Assembly: GCA_030424825.1 (NCBI GenBank)
Contig: JAUHWE010000056.1
Span: 1 to 12,906 of the forward strand
Direction of reading: 5' to 3'
Length of the DNA: 12,906 nucleotides
Source: Verrucomicrobiia bacterium
GTDB taxonomy: Bacteria; Verrucomicrobiota; Verrucomicrobiia; Opitutales; Opitutaceae
Shown here: positions 1 to 7,681 of the stretch, in pieces
Position numbering within the stretch: position 1 is the first letter of the stretch
How the letters are laid out: each line of letters opens with the position of its first letter
Notes under the pieces: model-generated
Told to the model about the DNA's origin: nothing
Seen by the model: only the letters and a program-made list of their open reading frames with translations
Database searches by the model: none
Translations under genes and position numbers: made by a program

Positions 1-1035
1 GTCTTCGTTGAAAGAGCGAATCACGTAGTCTCGGTAGCGCCAGGCGTTCGAGCGCTCATAGTCGTTGGACATGCCGCCCGTGTCCGAATATCGTGCTACG
101 TCGAGCCAATGCTGCCCCCAGCGCTCCCCATAGTGTTCGCTATCCAACAAGCGGTCTACGAGTTCCGACCAGGCCTTGTCCGGGTTTTGCTTGTAAGCGT
201 ATTCGAATTCCTTGACTTCTTCAGGGCTCGGCGGAAGGCCGGTCACATCAAAAGACGCGCGGCGAATCAATGTAATGGGATCCGCCTGTGGCGCAGGTTC
301 AAAACCCGCCTTTTTAAGTTTTGCCCCGACGAAAGCATCGATCGGATTTCCTGTTCGGGTGGATACCGCTGGAACTTCGGGTTTACGGATTGGCATGAAG
401 GCCCACATGTCTTCGGGCTTGTAGCGGCGATAGGTCCATTCGTCTGCCAAACCGCCAGAGTGCTCGATGAGAATCCCCTCCTCGTTTACTTTGATGTTAC
501 GTTCCGCAATTCGAATTTCGTTTTGGCGATCGTCATCGGGCCAAGGAGCGCCCGCATTGATCCACCTTTCCAGATCTGCGATTTGCGTCTCCGAAAGCCG
601 GTCGTTCTCTTTGGGCGGCATTTCAAAATCTGGATCTTCCCAACGGACCGCTTCCATTACAAAGCTGTATTCCGCATCTCCGGGAATCAGCACGTCGTCG
701 AAAAACTCGCCCCCTTTGAGGAAGTCTTCCAGGGTGGTCAGCTTGAAATCGCCCTTCACTTCCTTGCCTGCTTCACCATGGCACCCGAAGCATTTTTCCG
801 AGAGCATGGGTTTGATTTTTAGCGTGAACAGGTGCTCCATTTCCACATCGTCATCAGCGGCAAAGGCTGAAGGGAAGCTAGCAATCGCAAACACCATTAA
901 AAGCGCTAGTGAAGCTCGGATACATTGTTGCAGGGCTTTCGCTTGCGGAATGCCGCAACTACCAAAACTAAATTTACGATGCGGCATAGCGCTAGCCCTA
1001 CCGGTTTCGATCATTGGATTTAACTGAGAGTGCAT
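1..1035 (-). CDS. PSCyt1 cytochrome c + DUF1549 (PSD1-type) secreted protein, C-terminus cut off by window edge
   Basis: The reading frame is open from an ATG at 1035 down to base 1 (345 codons), with no stop before the edge. A hydrophobic signal segment (about residues 48-63, ending PSAFA) precedes the mature protein. A planctomycete-type cytochrome c domain follows, with haem motif CFGCH at residues 82-86 and the downstream EMPPKEND / [12 protein letters not shown] pattern typical of PSCyt1. DUF1549 starts near residue 231 (PIDAFV...[14 protein letters not shown]...[12 protein letters not shown]). Family members normally run 700-1000 residues and end in DUF1553, which would lie outside the window. 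Their biochemical role is not settled; they are thought to be exported redox or polysaccharide-related proteins. The start is 7 bases after the FecR gene stop, with AAGGAAG about 14 bases upstream, so translation is probably coupled. The pre-sequence is unusually long (about 63 residues) because a palindromic repeat (933-1002) is read through in it. ATG at 990 is an alternative start. Confidence 0.9.
   Translation of the reverse strand, partial: MHSQLNPMIETGRASAMPHRKFSFGSCGIPQAKALQQCIRASLALLMVFAIASFPSAFAADDDVEMEHLFTLKIKPMLSEKCFGCHGEAGKEVKGDFKLTTLEDFLKGGEFFDDVLIPGDAEYSFVMEAVRWEDPDFEMPPKENDRLSETQIADLERWINAGAPWPDDDRQNEIRIAERNIKVNEEGILIEHSGGLADEWTYRRYKPEDMWAFMPIRKPEVPAVSTRTGNPIDAFVGAKLKKAGFEPAPQADPITLIRRASFDVTGLPPSPEEVKEFEYAYKQNPDKAWSELVDRLLDSEHYGERWGQHWLDVARYSDTGGMSNDYERSNAWRYRDYVIRSFNED
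933..1002. repeat. REP-like palindromic element inside the N-terminal coding region of the cytochrome gene
   Basis: The left arm 933-956 begins GGGCTTTCGCTTGCGG and ends AATGCCGC. The right arm 981-1002 begins GCGGCATAGCGCT and ends GCCCTACC. The arms are imperfect inverted copies around a 24-base spacer (957-980). The left arm matches the reverse complement of the solo arm at 6452-6486 at nearly every position from GGGC to GCCGC. The element keeps the frame open and encodes part of the pre-sequence of the PSCyt1/DUF1549 protein. Confidence 0.7.
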
Positions 1036-1042
1036 AAACTAT

Positions 1043-2620
1043 CTATGGTCTTCCTTTTTCGTAAAGTGCTGCGATTTCACTGGCGGACAATGCGTCGCTA
1101 AAAATGGCAAATTCGTCGATGGCTCCATTCAGGTTGCGGAGAGCGAAATTGGGATCCGCTCTCGTGGGCTCATTCCAATTGCCAATCGATGCTGCGCCGA
1201 TCCGGACCGTATCCACAATGTACTCGTCCGAAATCCGATCCTGACTGATCGCTTCTCCGTTCACGAAATGGGTTGTCGTCTGCTCGTCCACGTTGTAGAC
1301 GGTAGCGATCTGAAACCATTTTCCGCTTTGCGAGGGATCCCAAAAGGATGGTGAATACGCGATATGCTTGTCCTTTCTCGATCCCGAGCTCGTATCTCTC
1401 CGCTTCACGGAGAAAAAGAGCCTTCCATCACTCATTATCTGCCAATGAGGTTCGTTCAGTTCGTGACCATCAGTCAGAAAAAGAGAGTTGTATATTCGAT
1501 CCAAACTGTCGATACGAGCCCAACAATAAAAGGTCATCGATCGATGCTCTCCAGGGATCGATACGCGCACGCGACTTCCTGCGGGACTGAAGTTCAGCGC
1601 GCTTCCTGATTGACCCCAACGATCGGCGTCGTGACGGGCGCTCACCACCGTACCATCCAAACCAGAGTGGGATTCGTCCAACAGCTGACGTCCCCATTCC
1701 TTCGATTGATTCATGGGATAATAAGCGATCATTCGCCGGTCGCCGCTCACCGCTTCGGCGCTGTCTGACCAAGCCTGGCGACGTTGCAGTCTCTGACTGA
1801 CAAATCTCCGCTCAAAATCGGCTAGTCCGGGAAACTGGTTGGGTTCGAAAGCTACTGATTCCGGATTCCCCGTCGTCGTCCAGCGCAGGGACTGCCCGTC
1901 CGACAAAAGCTGCTTTTGCTTTGCTGTGGGATGCCACTCGATTTCTCCTTGGAGGACGTGCATGTCCGCATGCTCGGAAGTAACGTTCAAGGCAAATTCC
2001 GTTCCTAGGTCAACCACCTCACCTGAGTTGGTCAAAACTTTGAATCCATGAGCCGCAGTGGGTACCAACGCCCGTATTTTTCCATGCGATACAGACATTT
2101 CCATGGGGGAATTGATTTCGAATTCCGCTTTGCCTTCTACAATAATAGTGACTCCACTAAACAGTTCGAGTTGGGCCAGGCCGGACTCCATCTGCAAGGG
2201 ACCTTGTGGGACCAAGTCCCCTCTATCGAGATTCGGCTGGTTTACCCATATCGCTTCCGAGTGTTCCGCTAAAACAGCGTAGCCCGTTGCGATAGGCTCT
2301 TCTGCAGAATGGTGGCTCGTTCCGGTTTCGAAACTGTTCTTTACCCCATAGGCGCCCAGGAAAACAACTGCAAGCACCGCTGCGATACTCACCATAACGC
2401 GGAAAGTTCCTGACCAAATGGATACGGTTTCCCCTTCCACTTCTTCAAGCAAATGTCTGGATTCCGATCTGAGTGAGTCGGTCAACTTCAGTCTGGCGTA
2501 GTAGGCCTGGCGAGCTTCCGAGCTCACCCGCATCTCCGCTTCCAATTTGAGAAAATCCGCTTCTGAAATGGATCCCTCAATGAGGTCGTCAATTAACTGG
2601 TCCCGTTCGTTCAAAGTCAT
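1043..2620 (-). CDS. FecR-domain membrane protein with C-terminal LamG (concanavalin-like) domain
   Basis: A 525-residue single-pass membrane protein. Residues 1-70 are a charged cytoplasmic segment (DLIEGSISEADFLKLEAEM) resembling the N-terminus of anti-sigma/FecR regulators. About 73-92 is one transmembrane helix (VMVSIAAVLAVVFLGAYGV). About 115-250 is a FecR-like beta domain, with the characteristic VVDLGTEFALNV at 202-213 and HVLQGEIEW after it. About 297-520 is a LamG/laminin-G-like sandwich (MTFYCWARI, WFQIATVYN, LNGAIDEFAIFSDALSASEI), a fold that commonly binds glycans or protein surfaces. Its ATG overlaps the sigma factor stop as ATGA, and its stop lies 7 bases before the cytochrome gene. 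From family knowledge, FecR-type proteins transmit a periplasmic signal to a partner ECF sigma factor. I infer that this protein restrains or activates the sigma factor encoded just upstream, with LamG as the sensory or attachment module. Confidence 0.9.
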   Translation of the reverse strand: MTLNERDQLIDDLIEGSISEADFLKLEAEMRVSSEARQAYYARLKLTDSLRSESRHLLEEVEGETVSIWSGTFRVMVSIAAVLAVVFLGAYGVKNSFETGTSHHSAEEPIATGYAVLAEHSEAIWVNQPNLDRGDLVPQGPLQMESGLAQLELFSGVTIIVEGKAEFEINSPMEMSVSHGKIRALVPTAAHGFKVLTNSGEVVDLGTEFALNVTSEHADMHVLQGEIEWHPTAKQKQLLSDGQSLRWTTTGNPESVAFEPNQFPGLADFERRFVSQRLQRRQAWSDSAEAVSGDRRMIAYYPMNQSKEWGRQLLDESHSGLDGTVVSARHDADRWGQSGSALNFSPAGSRVRVSIPGEHRSMTFYCWARIDSLDRIYNSLFLTDGHELNEPHWQIMSDGRLFFSVKRRDTSSGSRKDKHIAYSPSFWDPSQSGKWFQIATVYNVDEQTTTHFVNGEAISQDRISDEYIVDTVRIGAASIGNWNEPTRADPNFALRNLNGAIDEFAIFSDALSASEIAALYEKGRP

Positions 2621-3153
2621 GCTTGAGCCTCCTTTGCCAAAGCGATTCGTTTCTCGACGCAGAGGAGCAAACGATTGCGAATGCGGTGTAGCGTTACTTT
2701 CAACCCACCAATACTGCGGCCCACTTTAGCCGCGTATTCCTTCAACGGAGTTTTCTTGAAATACCGATGGTGGATGAGGTCGCGGTCCGCCGGCTTGAGT
2801 TTTTGGAGACACGCCTGCAGGGCAACGTGATGCTCGGACAAGTCGTCTAGCTGGTCGACCATTTCTTCGGCTATCGTTTCCTCCAGTTCGTCGCAGAATA
2901 CGAGGCGAGCATCCTTGGCCTGTTTGAATCGGTATTTCCGAACCTGGAATCGGGCGATGCTAAAGGCCCACGCCTTGAAATTGGTCCCTATTTCGAAGTC
3001 CCCTCGCTTCTCCCACACAATCGTATTTGTTTCCTGAGCGACGTCGTCACAGTGCGAGTCCCCGGGCATAAGTGATTCGACATAGAGCCGCAATGCTGAC
3101 TGGTTCTGAGTTAGCAGGGAAACGATTGCGGCATCCTGTTCTGGGGCATCCAT
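2617..3153 (-). CDS. ECF-type RNA polymerase sigma factor (Planctomycetes/Verrucomicrobia type)
   Basis: A 178-residue sigma-70 family protein with only regions 2 and 4. Region 2 spans about residues 18-77 and includes DDVAQET (36-42) and FKAWAFSIAR (59-68), the -10 recognition and core-binding part. Region 4 spans about 115-165 (LQKLKPADRDLIHHRY ... VGRSIGGLKVTLHRIRNRL), a helix-turn-helix for -35 recognition. The length is normal for ECF factors. I chose ATG at 3153; the frame extends upstream to a TTG at 3204, but that extension (VLTFWRKEGLAFSNCP) does not resemble a sigma N-terminus. There is no clear Shine-Dalgarno. The gene heads an operon with the FecR/LamG gene (4-base overlap) and the PSCyt1/DUF1549 gene. 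The sulfatase stop is 106 bases upstream on the same strand, so either a promoter lies in that gap or the sulfatase is co-transcribed. Autoregulation is likely but not shown by the sequence. Confidence 0.9.
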   Translation of the reverse strand: MDAPEQDAAIVSLLTQNQSALRLYVESLMPGDSHCDDVAQETNTIVWEKRGDFEIGTNFKAWAFSIARFQVRKYRFKQAKDARLVFCDELEETIAEEMVDQLDDLSEHHVALQACLQKLKPADRDLIHHRYFKKTPLKEYAAKVGRSIGGLKVTLHRIRNRLLLCVEKRIALAKEAQA

Positions 3154-3259
3154 AGGGCAGTTACTAAAGGCTAATCCCTCTTTTCGCCAAAAGGTTAACA
3201 CCAATAAGGAAAAATTCTACAGATTTATTGAATTTCCAATCGCTGCCACCCCCATGAAC

Positions 3260-4738
3260 TCACTGTGCAGGCCAATTCTGCCTGATTTTCCAGCGTAAGG
3301 CTCTGATTATCTCTGAATGGTCCATTGAATGGGCAAGGTTGCTCATCTCCCTCGGATCCTCGTGTTGATCGTAGAGTTCAGTGCCTGCTGCTCCCTCCTT
3401 CCCCCATTCCACGTAGCGCCAGCGGTCTGTGCGGACACTGTAGCCCGGTACGTCTACGAAAAGTGTTTGGATATAGGCAGGCCGATTCCAATCGCTGGTC
3501 GGGTTCTCGAGCAGCGGGCGTAAGCTGGTGCCTTCTATTTCCGCAGGAGGAGTGAGATTTGCCAAATCTGCCAGTGTAGGATAGATATCCAGAAACTCGA
3601 CGATTCTAGGGCAATCCGATTGCGGGGGCTCCATTCCGGGAACTCTGAATATTAGCGGAGCTCGGGCAGACTCCTCGTACAAACTATTCTTTCGCCAGAG
3701 ACCGTGTTCGCCTAGAAGGTAGCCGTGATCTCCCCACAAGACCACAATCGTATTCTTCCGCAAACCCAGCCGATCAACCGCTGCGAGCAGACGCCCCACT
3801 TGTGCATCCACAAAAGAGGTACACGCATCATAAGCGAGTATACATTCCCGGGCTTCGCGTTCGGTGGTGTGGAAATTCGGCCAGTCTGGCGTTGAACTTA
3901 GCGCTGCAGAGGGAACACGCTTTCGATAGCCTTCTGGAATAGTAGGCAATGTGGTTTCCTCAATATCGTATAGTTCGAAATACTTCTTCGGAGCAATATA
4001 CGGAATGTGAGGCCGGTAGAATCCTGCCGCGATGAAGAATGGCTGATCTCTTGACTGCTCCAACAGACGAATCGCCTCATCGGCTACTTTTCCATCCGTT
4101 TGTTCTGTGTCCTCGCCTTCTGCTTTCAAATATGCCATGGCATCGGCGATTGAGAGCTGAGGCGAATAGACCGTGAGCAAATGTTCCTCATCCTTGTCTC
4201 GTCCTCTAGGATTGACAACTTCGTCCCACGAACCCGGATCGTCAGCTCCGCTTTCCCCGATATCCAAAGGAACCCGTTGGTGAAATATCTTCCCTACCCG
4301 AGCCACGTAGTATCCGTTTTTCCGAAACAGTTGAGGCAGGGTTACCGCATCCGGAACCAGTTCCCGAAAAGACATTCGATTGTTAATCATTCCAGAGGTT
4401 TGTGGACGTAGACCGGTCAACAACGATGTCCGGCTAGGCCCGCAGGAGGGATATTGGCAGTACGCCCGATCGAATCGGACCCCTTCGCTGGCGAATTTGT
4501 CGATATGGGGAGACGAAATACGATCTACCCCGTAGCAACCCAGTCTTGTATTCAAATCATCAATCGCGATGAATAGTACATTGGGCCGGTCAGGAACAGC
4601 GGCGACAGCGATTTGGGCACAGATGACAATCCATATTGCGAAAGGAAAAAGCTTCCAGCCAGTCCCTATGCACCGTCTTGAAATTGAGGGGAATGGTGAA
4701 GATTTTTTAAGACGATTCAGGTGGATAAGAAGTATCAT
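3260..4738 (-). CDS. Type I sulfatase, iduronate-2-sulfatase-like, exported
   Basis: A 492-residue sulfatase hydrolysing sulfate esters. The formylglycine signature CGPSRTSLLTG has its modifiable cysteine at residue 99. Metal-site residues are seen in NVLFIAIDDLN (D60, D61) and WGDHG (D337, H338). Other conserved positions are H244 in YRPHIPY and K350 in LWRKNSLYEES. The strings PSCGPSRTSLLTGLRP and RPHIPYIAPKKYFELY resemble iduronate-2-sulfatases; the true substrate is unknown. Activity requires a formylglycine-generating enzyme, not encoded here. The N-terminus is a basic stretch of about 30 residues followed by a hydrophobic segment (FPFAIWIVICAQIAVAA, about 31-47), consistent with a long signal peptide; I see no alternative ATG nearer the hydrophobic core. 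There is no Shine-Dalgarno before ATG 4738. It lies between the unrecognised gene and the sigma operon on the same strand, suggesting glycan desulfation linked to that regulatory cluster. Confidence 0.93.
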   Translation of the reverse strand: MILLIHLNRLKKSSPFPSISRRCIGTGWKLFPFAIWIVICAQIAVAAVPDRPNVLFIAIDDLNTRLGCYGVDRISSPHIDKFASEGVRFDRAYCQYPSCGPSRTSLLTGLRPQTSGMINNRMSFRELVPDAVTLPQLFRKNGYYVARVGKIFHQRVPLDIGESGADDPGSWDEVVNPRGRDKDEEHLLTVYSPQLSIADAMAYLKAEGEDTEQTDGKVADEAIRLLEQSRDQPFFIAAGFYRPHIPYIAPKKYFELYDIEETTLPTIPEGYRKRVPSAALSSTPDWPNFHTTEREARECILAYDACTSFVDAQVGRLLAAVDRLGLRKNTIVVLWGDHGYLLGEHGLWRKNSLYEESARAPLIFRVPGMEPPQSDCPRIVEFLDIYPTLADLANLTPPAEIEGTSLRPLLENPTSDWNRPAYIQTLFVDVPGYSVRTDRWRYVEWGKEGAAGTELYDQHEDPREMSNLAHSMDHSEIIRALRWKIRQNWPAQ

Positions 4739-4808
4739 TCAATTGGGTAGGACAAACGGCAGTCTGCACTTTTCGAAAATTCTATCAATCAGTTTTCGGT
4801 TTGGTCAA

Positions 4809-4908
4809 GGTAGGGCGAGATCGTCCCGATCCGCAATGGAGCCAATAATCAGATCGATGCTGTGCAATAGAACAACTGACGCGGCACTCCGCAAGCGAAG
4901 GCCCTACC
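4809..4908. repeat. REP-like element with perfect GGTAGGGC / GCCCTACC ends
   Basis: The 100-bp segment begins GGTAGGGC (4809-4816) and ends GCCCTACC (4901-4908), a perfect 8-bp terminal inverted repeat. The right arm (4881-4908) carries GCGGCACTCCGC, itself able to fold as a small hairpin (GCGG/CCGC). The left arm differs internally but contains its own mini-palindrome GATCGTCCCGATC and ends in CCGC. The last 35 bases are repeated exactly at 6452-6486. No open frame belongs to it. Confidence 0.7.
4874..4908 (+). repeat. 35-nt direct repeat, copy 1
   Basis: Identical over 35 bases to 6452-6486, in the same orientation. It starts AACTGACGCGGCACTCCGC and ends GCCCTACC. The identity stops abruptly at both edges. 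It forms the right arm of the 4809-4908 element and lies downstream of the unrecognised gene at 5051-6232. Confidence 0.95.
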
Positions 4909-5050
4909 GGGGATGATGGGTCCGTGTGTCTTAGCTTCCGTGTTTCACTTTGCAAGCTATGCAGAACCAGTAGTCTATGCGATCATCCACGCTGCCTTGC
5001 GTCGTGGCTGCGGTTCGGGGAGCGCTATGCAACGAATTGGGAGGATTCAC

Positions 5051-6232
5051 TTAGTTCAATTGCCGTTCGAGGAGTTCTCGATGTTCGTCAAGTTTTGATT
5101 CGGATTCGAGAATCTCCGGAGCTACCTTGCTTACCATTAAGATCGAGTGTCGAAGAACGATTTTCCCATAGTAGTTCCGAATTCCAAACCCTTGAATCCG
5201 CTCAACCAGTCGATTCTCCATAGCGGTAACTCCTTCGTAGTCACCCATTTGGTAAAGGGCGGTGACAGCTTGATAGTGTTCGGTAAGAAGATTGCTGGTG
5301 TGGATTGGCAAAACCAGCATCGAAGTGAAGGACATTCTTGATTCTTCCACAGCTACACTTAGTAGCTGGTGGGTAATCAGCGCTTCATGCAGAAGGATTC
5401 GCTCCAGATTGTTGACCGGATCGAGCTTTGGAAGACCAGCTTCATAAGCTTGGATCATGATGTCTCGGTCTACCTTTGTATTAGCAGCTATTAGTGAAAT
5501 ATTTTTCAAAATATGTATCTCAGAACTGGTGACAACCATTTCGCTGACGATCGATCGTGCGTTCCAGTGAATCTTCCGGAGAATACTCATTAGCCGGGTT
5601 AGGAGTCGGAGTGCTTCATTCGCTCTGTCTTGAGCAACAAGGAGGTAAGCCTTATAGAGGTGAAACCGCATCAGCTTCATTGCGTCCTCATGAGGCTCTG
5701 ACTCGTCTGAAAAATCGAGCTCATAGTAATCATCGATGAATTCGTAGCCATCAAGCTTGTCCAACAGCATCTTATTGTCTGCGATCGGTGACCAGAATGA
5801 CTCTATCAAAGGTTGCTGGTCACGCGCAAGCGATACAAGCTCTTCGAAGGAGGCGTCTTCCTGAAACAGATAGAGTGGTTCCTCCGGATCGGGTTCGAAT
5901 GTGAAACCGTATTTTTTAGCGATAGCATTTTTCAAAGCAACTTCGGGACCATCTTCCGGATCGATATCCTTGTTTGTGATCGTGTAGCTCGATTCGCCCA
6001 GAGGCAAAGTGTTCCCATTCTCCACTTTCGTGACGAGACTGAGAATCTCCCGAAAGAGGCTCGCGCTTTCTTGTGCTAGCGGTGGACTTGGGTATCGCGA
6101 TTCTATTAGCGCGACGGCTGCGAGTTCAGTGTCATCAGTCAGCCAATACGTTAAAAGTTTCGTTGCTCCGAAAGCGAGCAATGCGATCGAGAGGACTGCG
6201 ACGGGTATAATAAAGTTCGTGTTGAGTTTCAA
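5051..6232 (-). CDS. Unrecognised membrane-anchored, helix-rich protein
   Basis: I do not recognise this 393-residue protein. One hydrophobic segment near the N-terminus (about 7-29, NFIIPVAVLSIALLAFGATKLL) could be a signal anchor; the rest would be periplasmic or extracellular. Residues 40-175 are acidic and mixed. About 183-345 look like a run of amphipathic helices (KLMRFHLYKAYLLVAQ, ANEALRLLTRLMSILRK, LERILLHEALITHQLL, AVTALYQMGDYEGVTAM) resembling a TPR-like solenoid, but no clear TPR consensus is visible. There are no cysteine or catalytic motifs. The start is ATG at 6232 without a Shine-Dalgarno. By eye parts are more AT-rich than the neighbours (for example 5461-5520 is 30% G+C). The gene is bracketed by exact 35-nt direct repeats (4874-4908, 6452-6486). 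It sits between the CBM9/PKD gene and the sulfatase, all on one strand, but with gaps near 300 bases, so co-transcription is uncertain. Confidence 0.8.
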   Translation of the reverse strand: MKLNTNFIIPVAVLSIALLAFGATKLLTYWLTDDTELAAVALIESRYPSPPLAQESASLFREILSLVTKVENGNTLPLGESSYTITNKDIDPEDGPEVALKNAIAKKYGFTFEPDPEEPLYLFQEDASFEELVSLARDQQPLIESFWSPIADNKMLLDKLDGYEFIDDYYELDFSDESEPHEDAMKLMRFHLYKAYLLVAQDRANEALRLLTRLMSILRKIHWNARSIVSEMVVTSSEIHILKNISLIAANTKVDRDIMIQAYEAGLPKLDPVNNLERILLHEALITHQLLSVAVEESRMSFTSMLVLPIHTSNLLTEHYQAVTALYQMGDYEGVTAMENRLVERIQGFGIRNYYGKIVLRHSILMVSKVAPEILESESKLDEHRELLERQLN

Positions 6233-6451
6233 TTTCTGGACTTTCGTTCTTTGCTACTCACATTTCGCCTTTACTCTGGCTTCCTTGCCAGGAAATTTTC
6301 CTCTAAAAGACCAAAACCGGTCAAGGAGTAATTTTCAACTTCGCGACCTCCGAAAAGGCCTTAATGAGGTCAATATTCCACCGAGCAAAGCGACACATCT
6401 ACTAGCCGGAGGCGACGAATAACATTGTCAATTTTGGGGTCCTTTTGAGCA

Positions 6452-6486
6452 AACTGACGCGGCACTCCGCAAGCGAAGGCCCTACC
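6452..6486 (+). repeat. 35-nt direct repeat, copy 2 (solo arm of the REP-like family)
   Basis: Exact copy of 4874-4908. Unlike copy 1, no GGTAGGGC partner is visible in the 200 bases to its left, so it is a single arm. It lies 16 bases beyond the stop of the CBM9/PKD gene, in the 6233-6502 gap (270 bp), where I found nothing else convincing. GCGG/CCGC within it could form a small hairpin in the transcript's 3' region. Confidence 0.95.
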
Positions 6487-6502
6487 AAAAAATCACTTGA
6501 GC

Positions 6503-7624
6503 CTACTTCGTTATCACATCCCAGTAACGGGTGCGCTTGGAGCTCCCCTTGGGGCCAGTCACTTCTAGCGTGATCATTTTACGAACTCCGGGGCCAAACT
6601 CATGAATCGGGTTTGGCTCGGTTGACGTAGTACCATCGCCAAAATCCCACTTCCAGGAGGTGATCTTTCCGATCGATTCGTCGTGGAACGAAACCGTACC
6701 CGCATCGACGTCGAGAATCTTAAAAGTCCATTCCGCTTTCAAGTCCGGCTGCAAAGAAGGTTCGATGGGTGCGAGTCGAAAGGGCAGCAGGTAAGTCGCG
6801 TCCTTCACCATTTGCACGTTGTGGGCTAGATTATAGTGTCCGTCCCGCTTCTCCCCGTCGAAATCGAGGATCGACCAGGACAGCCCGATCTCCATGTCCT
6901 CCTCCAATTCGGTTTCCACGGCATCTTCAGGCCGGTCAAAGGGCGCATAGTCGAAGGGCGTGATCCAGCACTCCAGGATCAGCTTACCGCTCTCCCCATG
7001 CTTGAAATCATAAGAATAGGCATAATTTGAATACGGGAACTCGCCGATCCAGGGTTGTGCGCCCCAAACGAGGACCCAGGCATTGTTTACCGGAGGCGTA
7101 TAAATATGATAGTTCTGGGCGTGCACCCCTGCGAAGCGAATGTGGTTTTCGAGAAACTCGGGACGGATCTGGTCCTTATTGTCGGGTGAAAGAATATTCG
7201 GATTGACGATGAAGGGACCACCGGAACGATCCCCGTCCACCGCGATCTCAAAAATGTCATTCAGGTACCCTTTCGGGTTGATCCGTTCGAAATCCCAAAA
7301 ATCGTCATGGGCTTCGTAGAGGAAATAGAGCCGGTTCATTCCCTTCACCCATCCGACGGTCACCTTGACGTCGAGGTCCTTGCGGTCAATTTCAGTGCCA
7401 TGTCCGTCCTCCGTGTCATTGAGCAAATCCGTACCGTAGGTGTAGTGGTCCGGTACGATTTCCCAGTCGCTCGTGTCTCCATCGATGCGCGGCATGGCGC
7501 CCCGCGGAAACTGGAAGATCTTGAAATCGACATTCGGGTGCGGATTTTGGAAATCGGCAAAACCTATTAGAGAGAACATCAATAGAGCGAGAGAGACTGC
7601 AAATAGAGTCTTACCGTTTTTCAT
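6503..7624 (-). CDS. Secreted CBM9-like domain protein with C-terminal PKD domain
   Basis: A 373-residue exported protein. Residues 1-23 are a classical signal peptide (MKNGKTLFAVSLALLMFSLIGFA). About 40-285 resemble a carbohydrate-binding-module-9-like (DOMON-type) sandwich: it opens MPRIDGDTSDW and continues VTVGWVKGMNRLYFLYEAHDD, LNDIFEIAVDGD and, later, GLSWSILDFDG. About 297-372 form a PKD/immunoglobulin-like domain with the hallmark WDFGDGTTSTEPNP (326-339) and the closing ITLEVTGPKG strand. No catalytic motif is visible, so it is probably a substrate-binding or surface-attachment protein. ATG at 7624 gives the best signal peptide. An in-frame ATG at 7636 is also possible, with GAGGGG upstream of it. 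The longer frame back to a GTG at 7684 would run into a palindromic repeat and is unlikely. It is divergent from the PQQ/cytochrome gene at 7820. Confidence 0.85.
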   Translation of the reverse strand: MKNGKTLFAVSLALLMFSLIGFADFQNPHPNVDFKIFQFPRGAMPRIDGDTSDWEIVPDHYTYGTDLLNDTEDGHGTEIDRKDLDVKVTVGWVKGMNRLYFLYEAHDDFWDFERINPKGYLNDIFEIAVDGDRSGGPFIVNPNILSPDNKDQIRPEFLENHIRFAGVHAQNYHIYTPPVNNAWVLVWGAQPWIGEFPYSNYAYSYDFKHGESGKLILECWITPFDYAPFDRPEDAVETELEEDMEIGLSWSILDFDGEKRDGHYNLAHNVQMVKDATYLLPFRLAPIEPSLQPDLKAEWTFKILDVDAGTVSFHDESIGKITSWKWDFGDGTTSTEPNPIHEFGPGVRKMITLEVTGPKGSSKRTRYWDVITK

Positions 7625-7681
7625 CGAAGGGGTCATCGTTCGACATTGTTGACCCCTCGTTCGTTTGACAATCCGGGAATG

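Larger units (their letters stand above)
4739..5050. other. Intergenic region (312 bp) holding a GGTAGGGC-ended element
   Basis: This gap separates the stop of the unrecognised gene (5051) from the sulfatase start (4738). It contains the 100-bp element at 4809-4908. Two weaker look-alikes also occur: GGTAGGAC at 4746-4753, and AGCGCTATGC at 5021-5030, a 10-mer shared in reverse complement with 984-993. No convincing gene, promoter or terminator was found in the remainder. Confidence 0.6.

Noticed and set aside
109..1027. Plus-strand open frames (109-822, 467-1027) at the left end
   Set aside because: They are antisense to the PSCyt1/DUF1549 gene, whose minus-strand translation shows clear conserved motifs; the plus-strand products show none.
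2617..3204. Longer sigma factor starting at TTG 3204
   Set aside because: The 17 added residues do not resemble a sigma N-terminus; ATG 3153 gives the usual ECF length.
4746..4753. GGTAGGAC as another family end
   Set aside because: One mismatch to the consensus end and no convincing partner arm; left as a possible degenerate remnant.
4987..5007. CCACG/CGTGG hairpin downstream of the unrecognised gene, as a terminator
   Set aside because: The stem is only 5 bp before mismatches and has no T-tract on the relevant strand.
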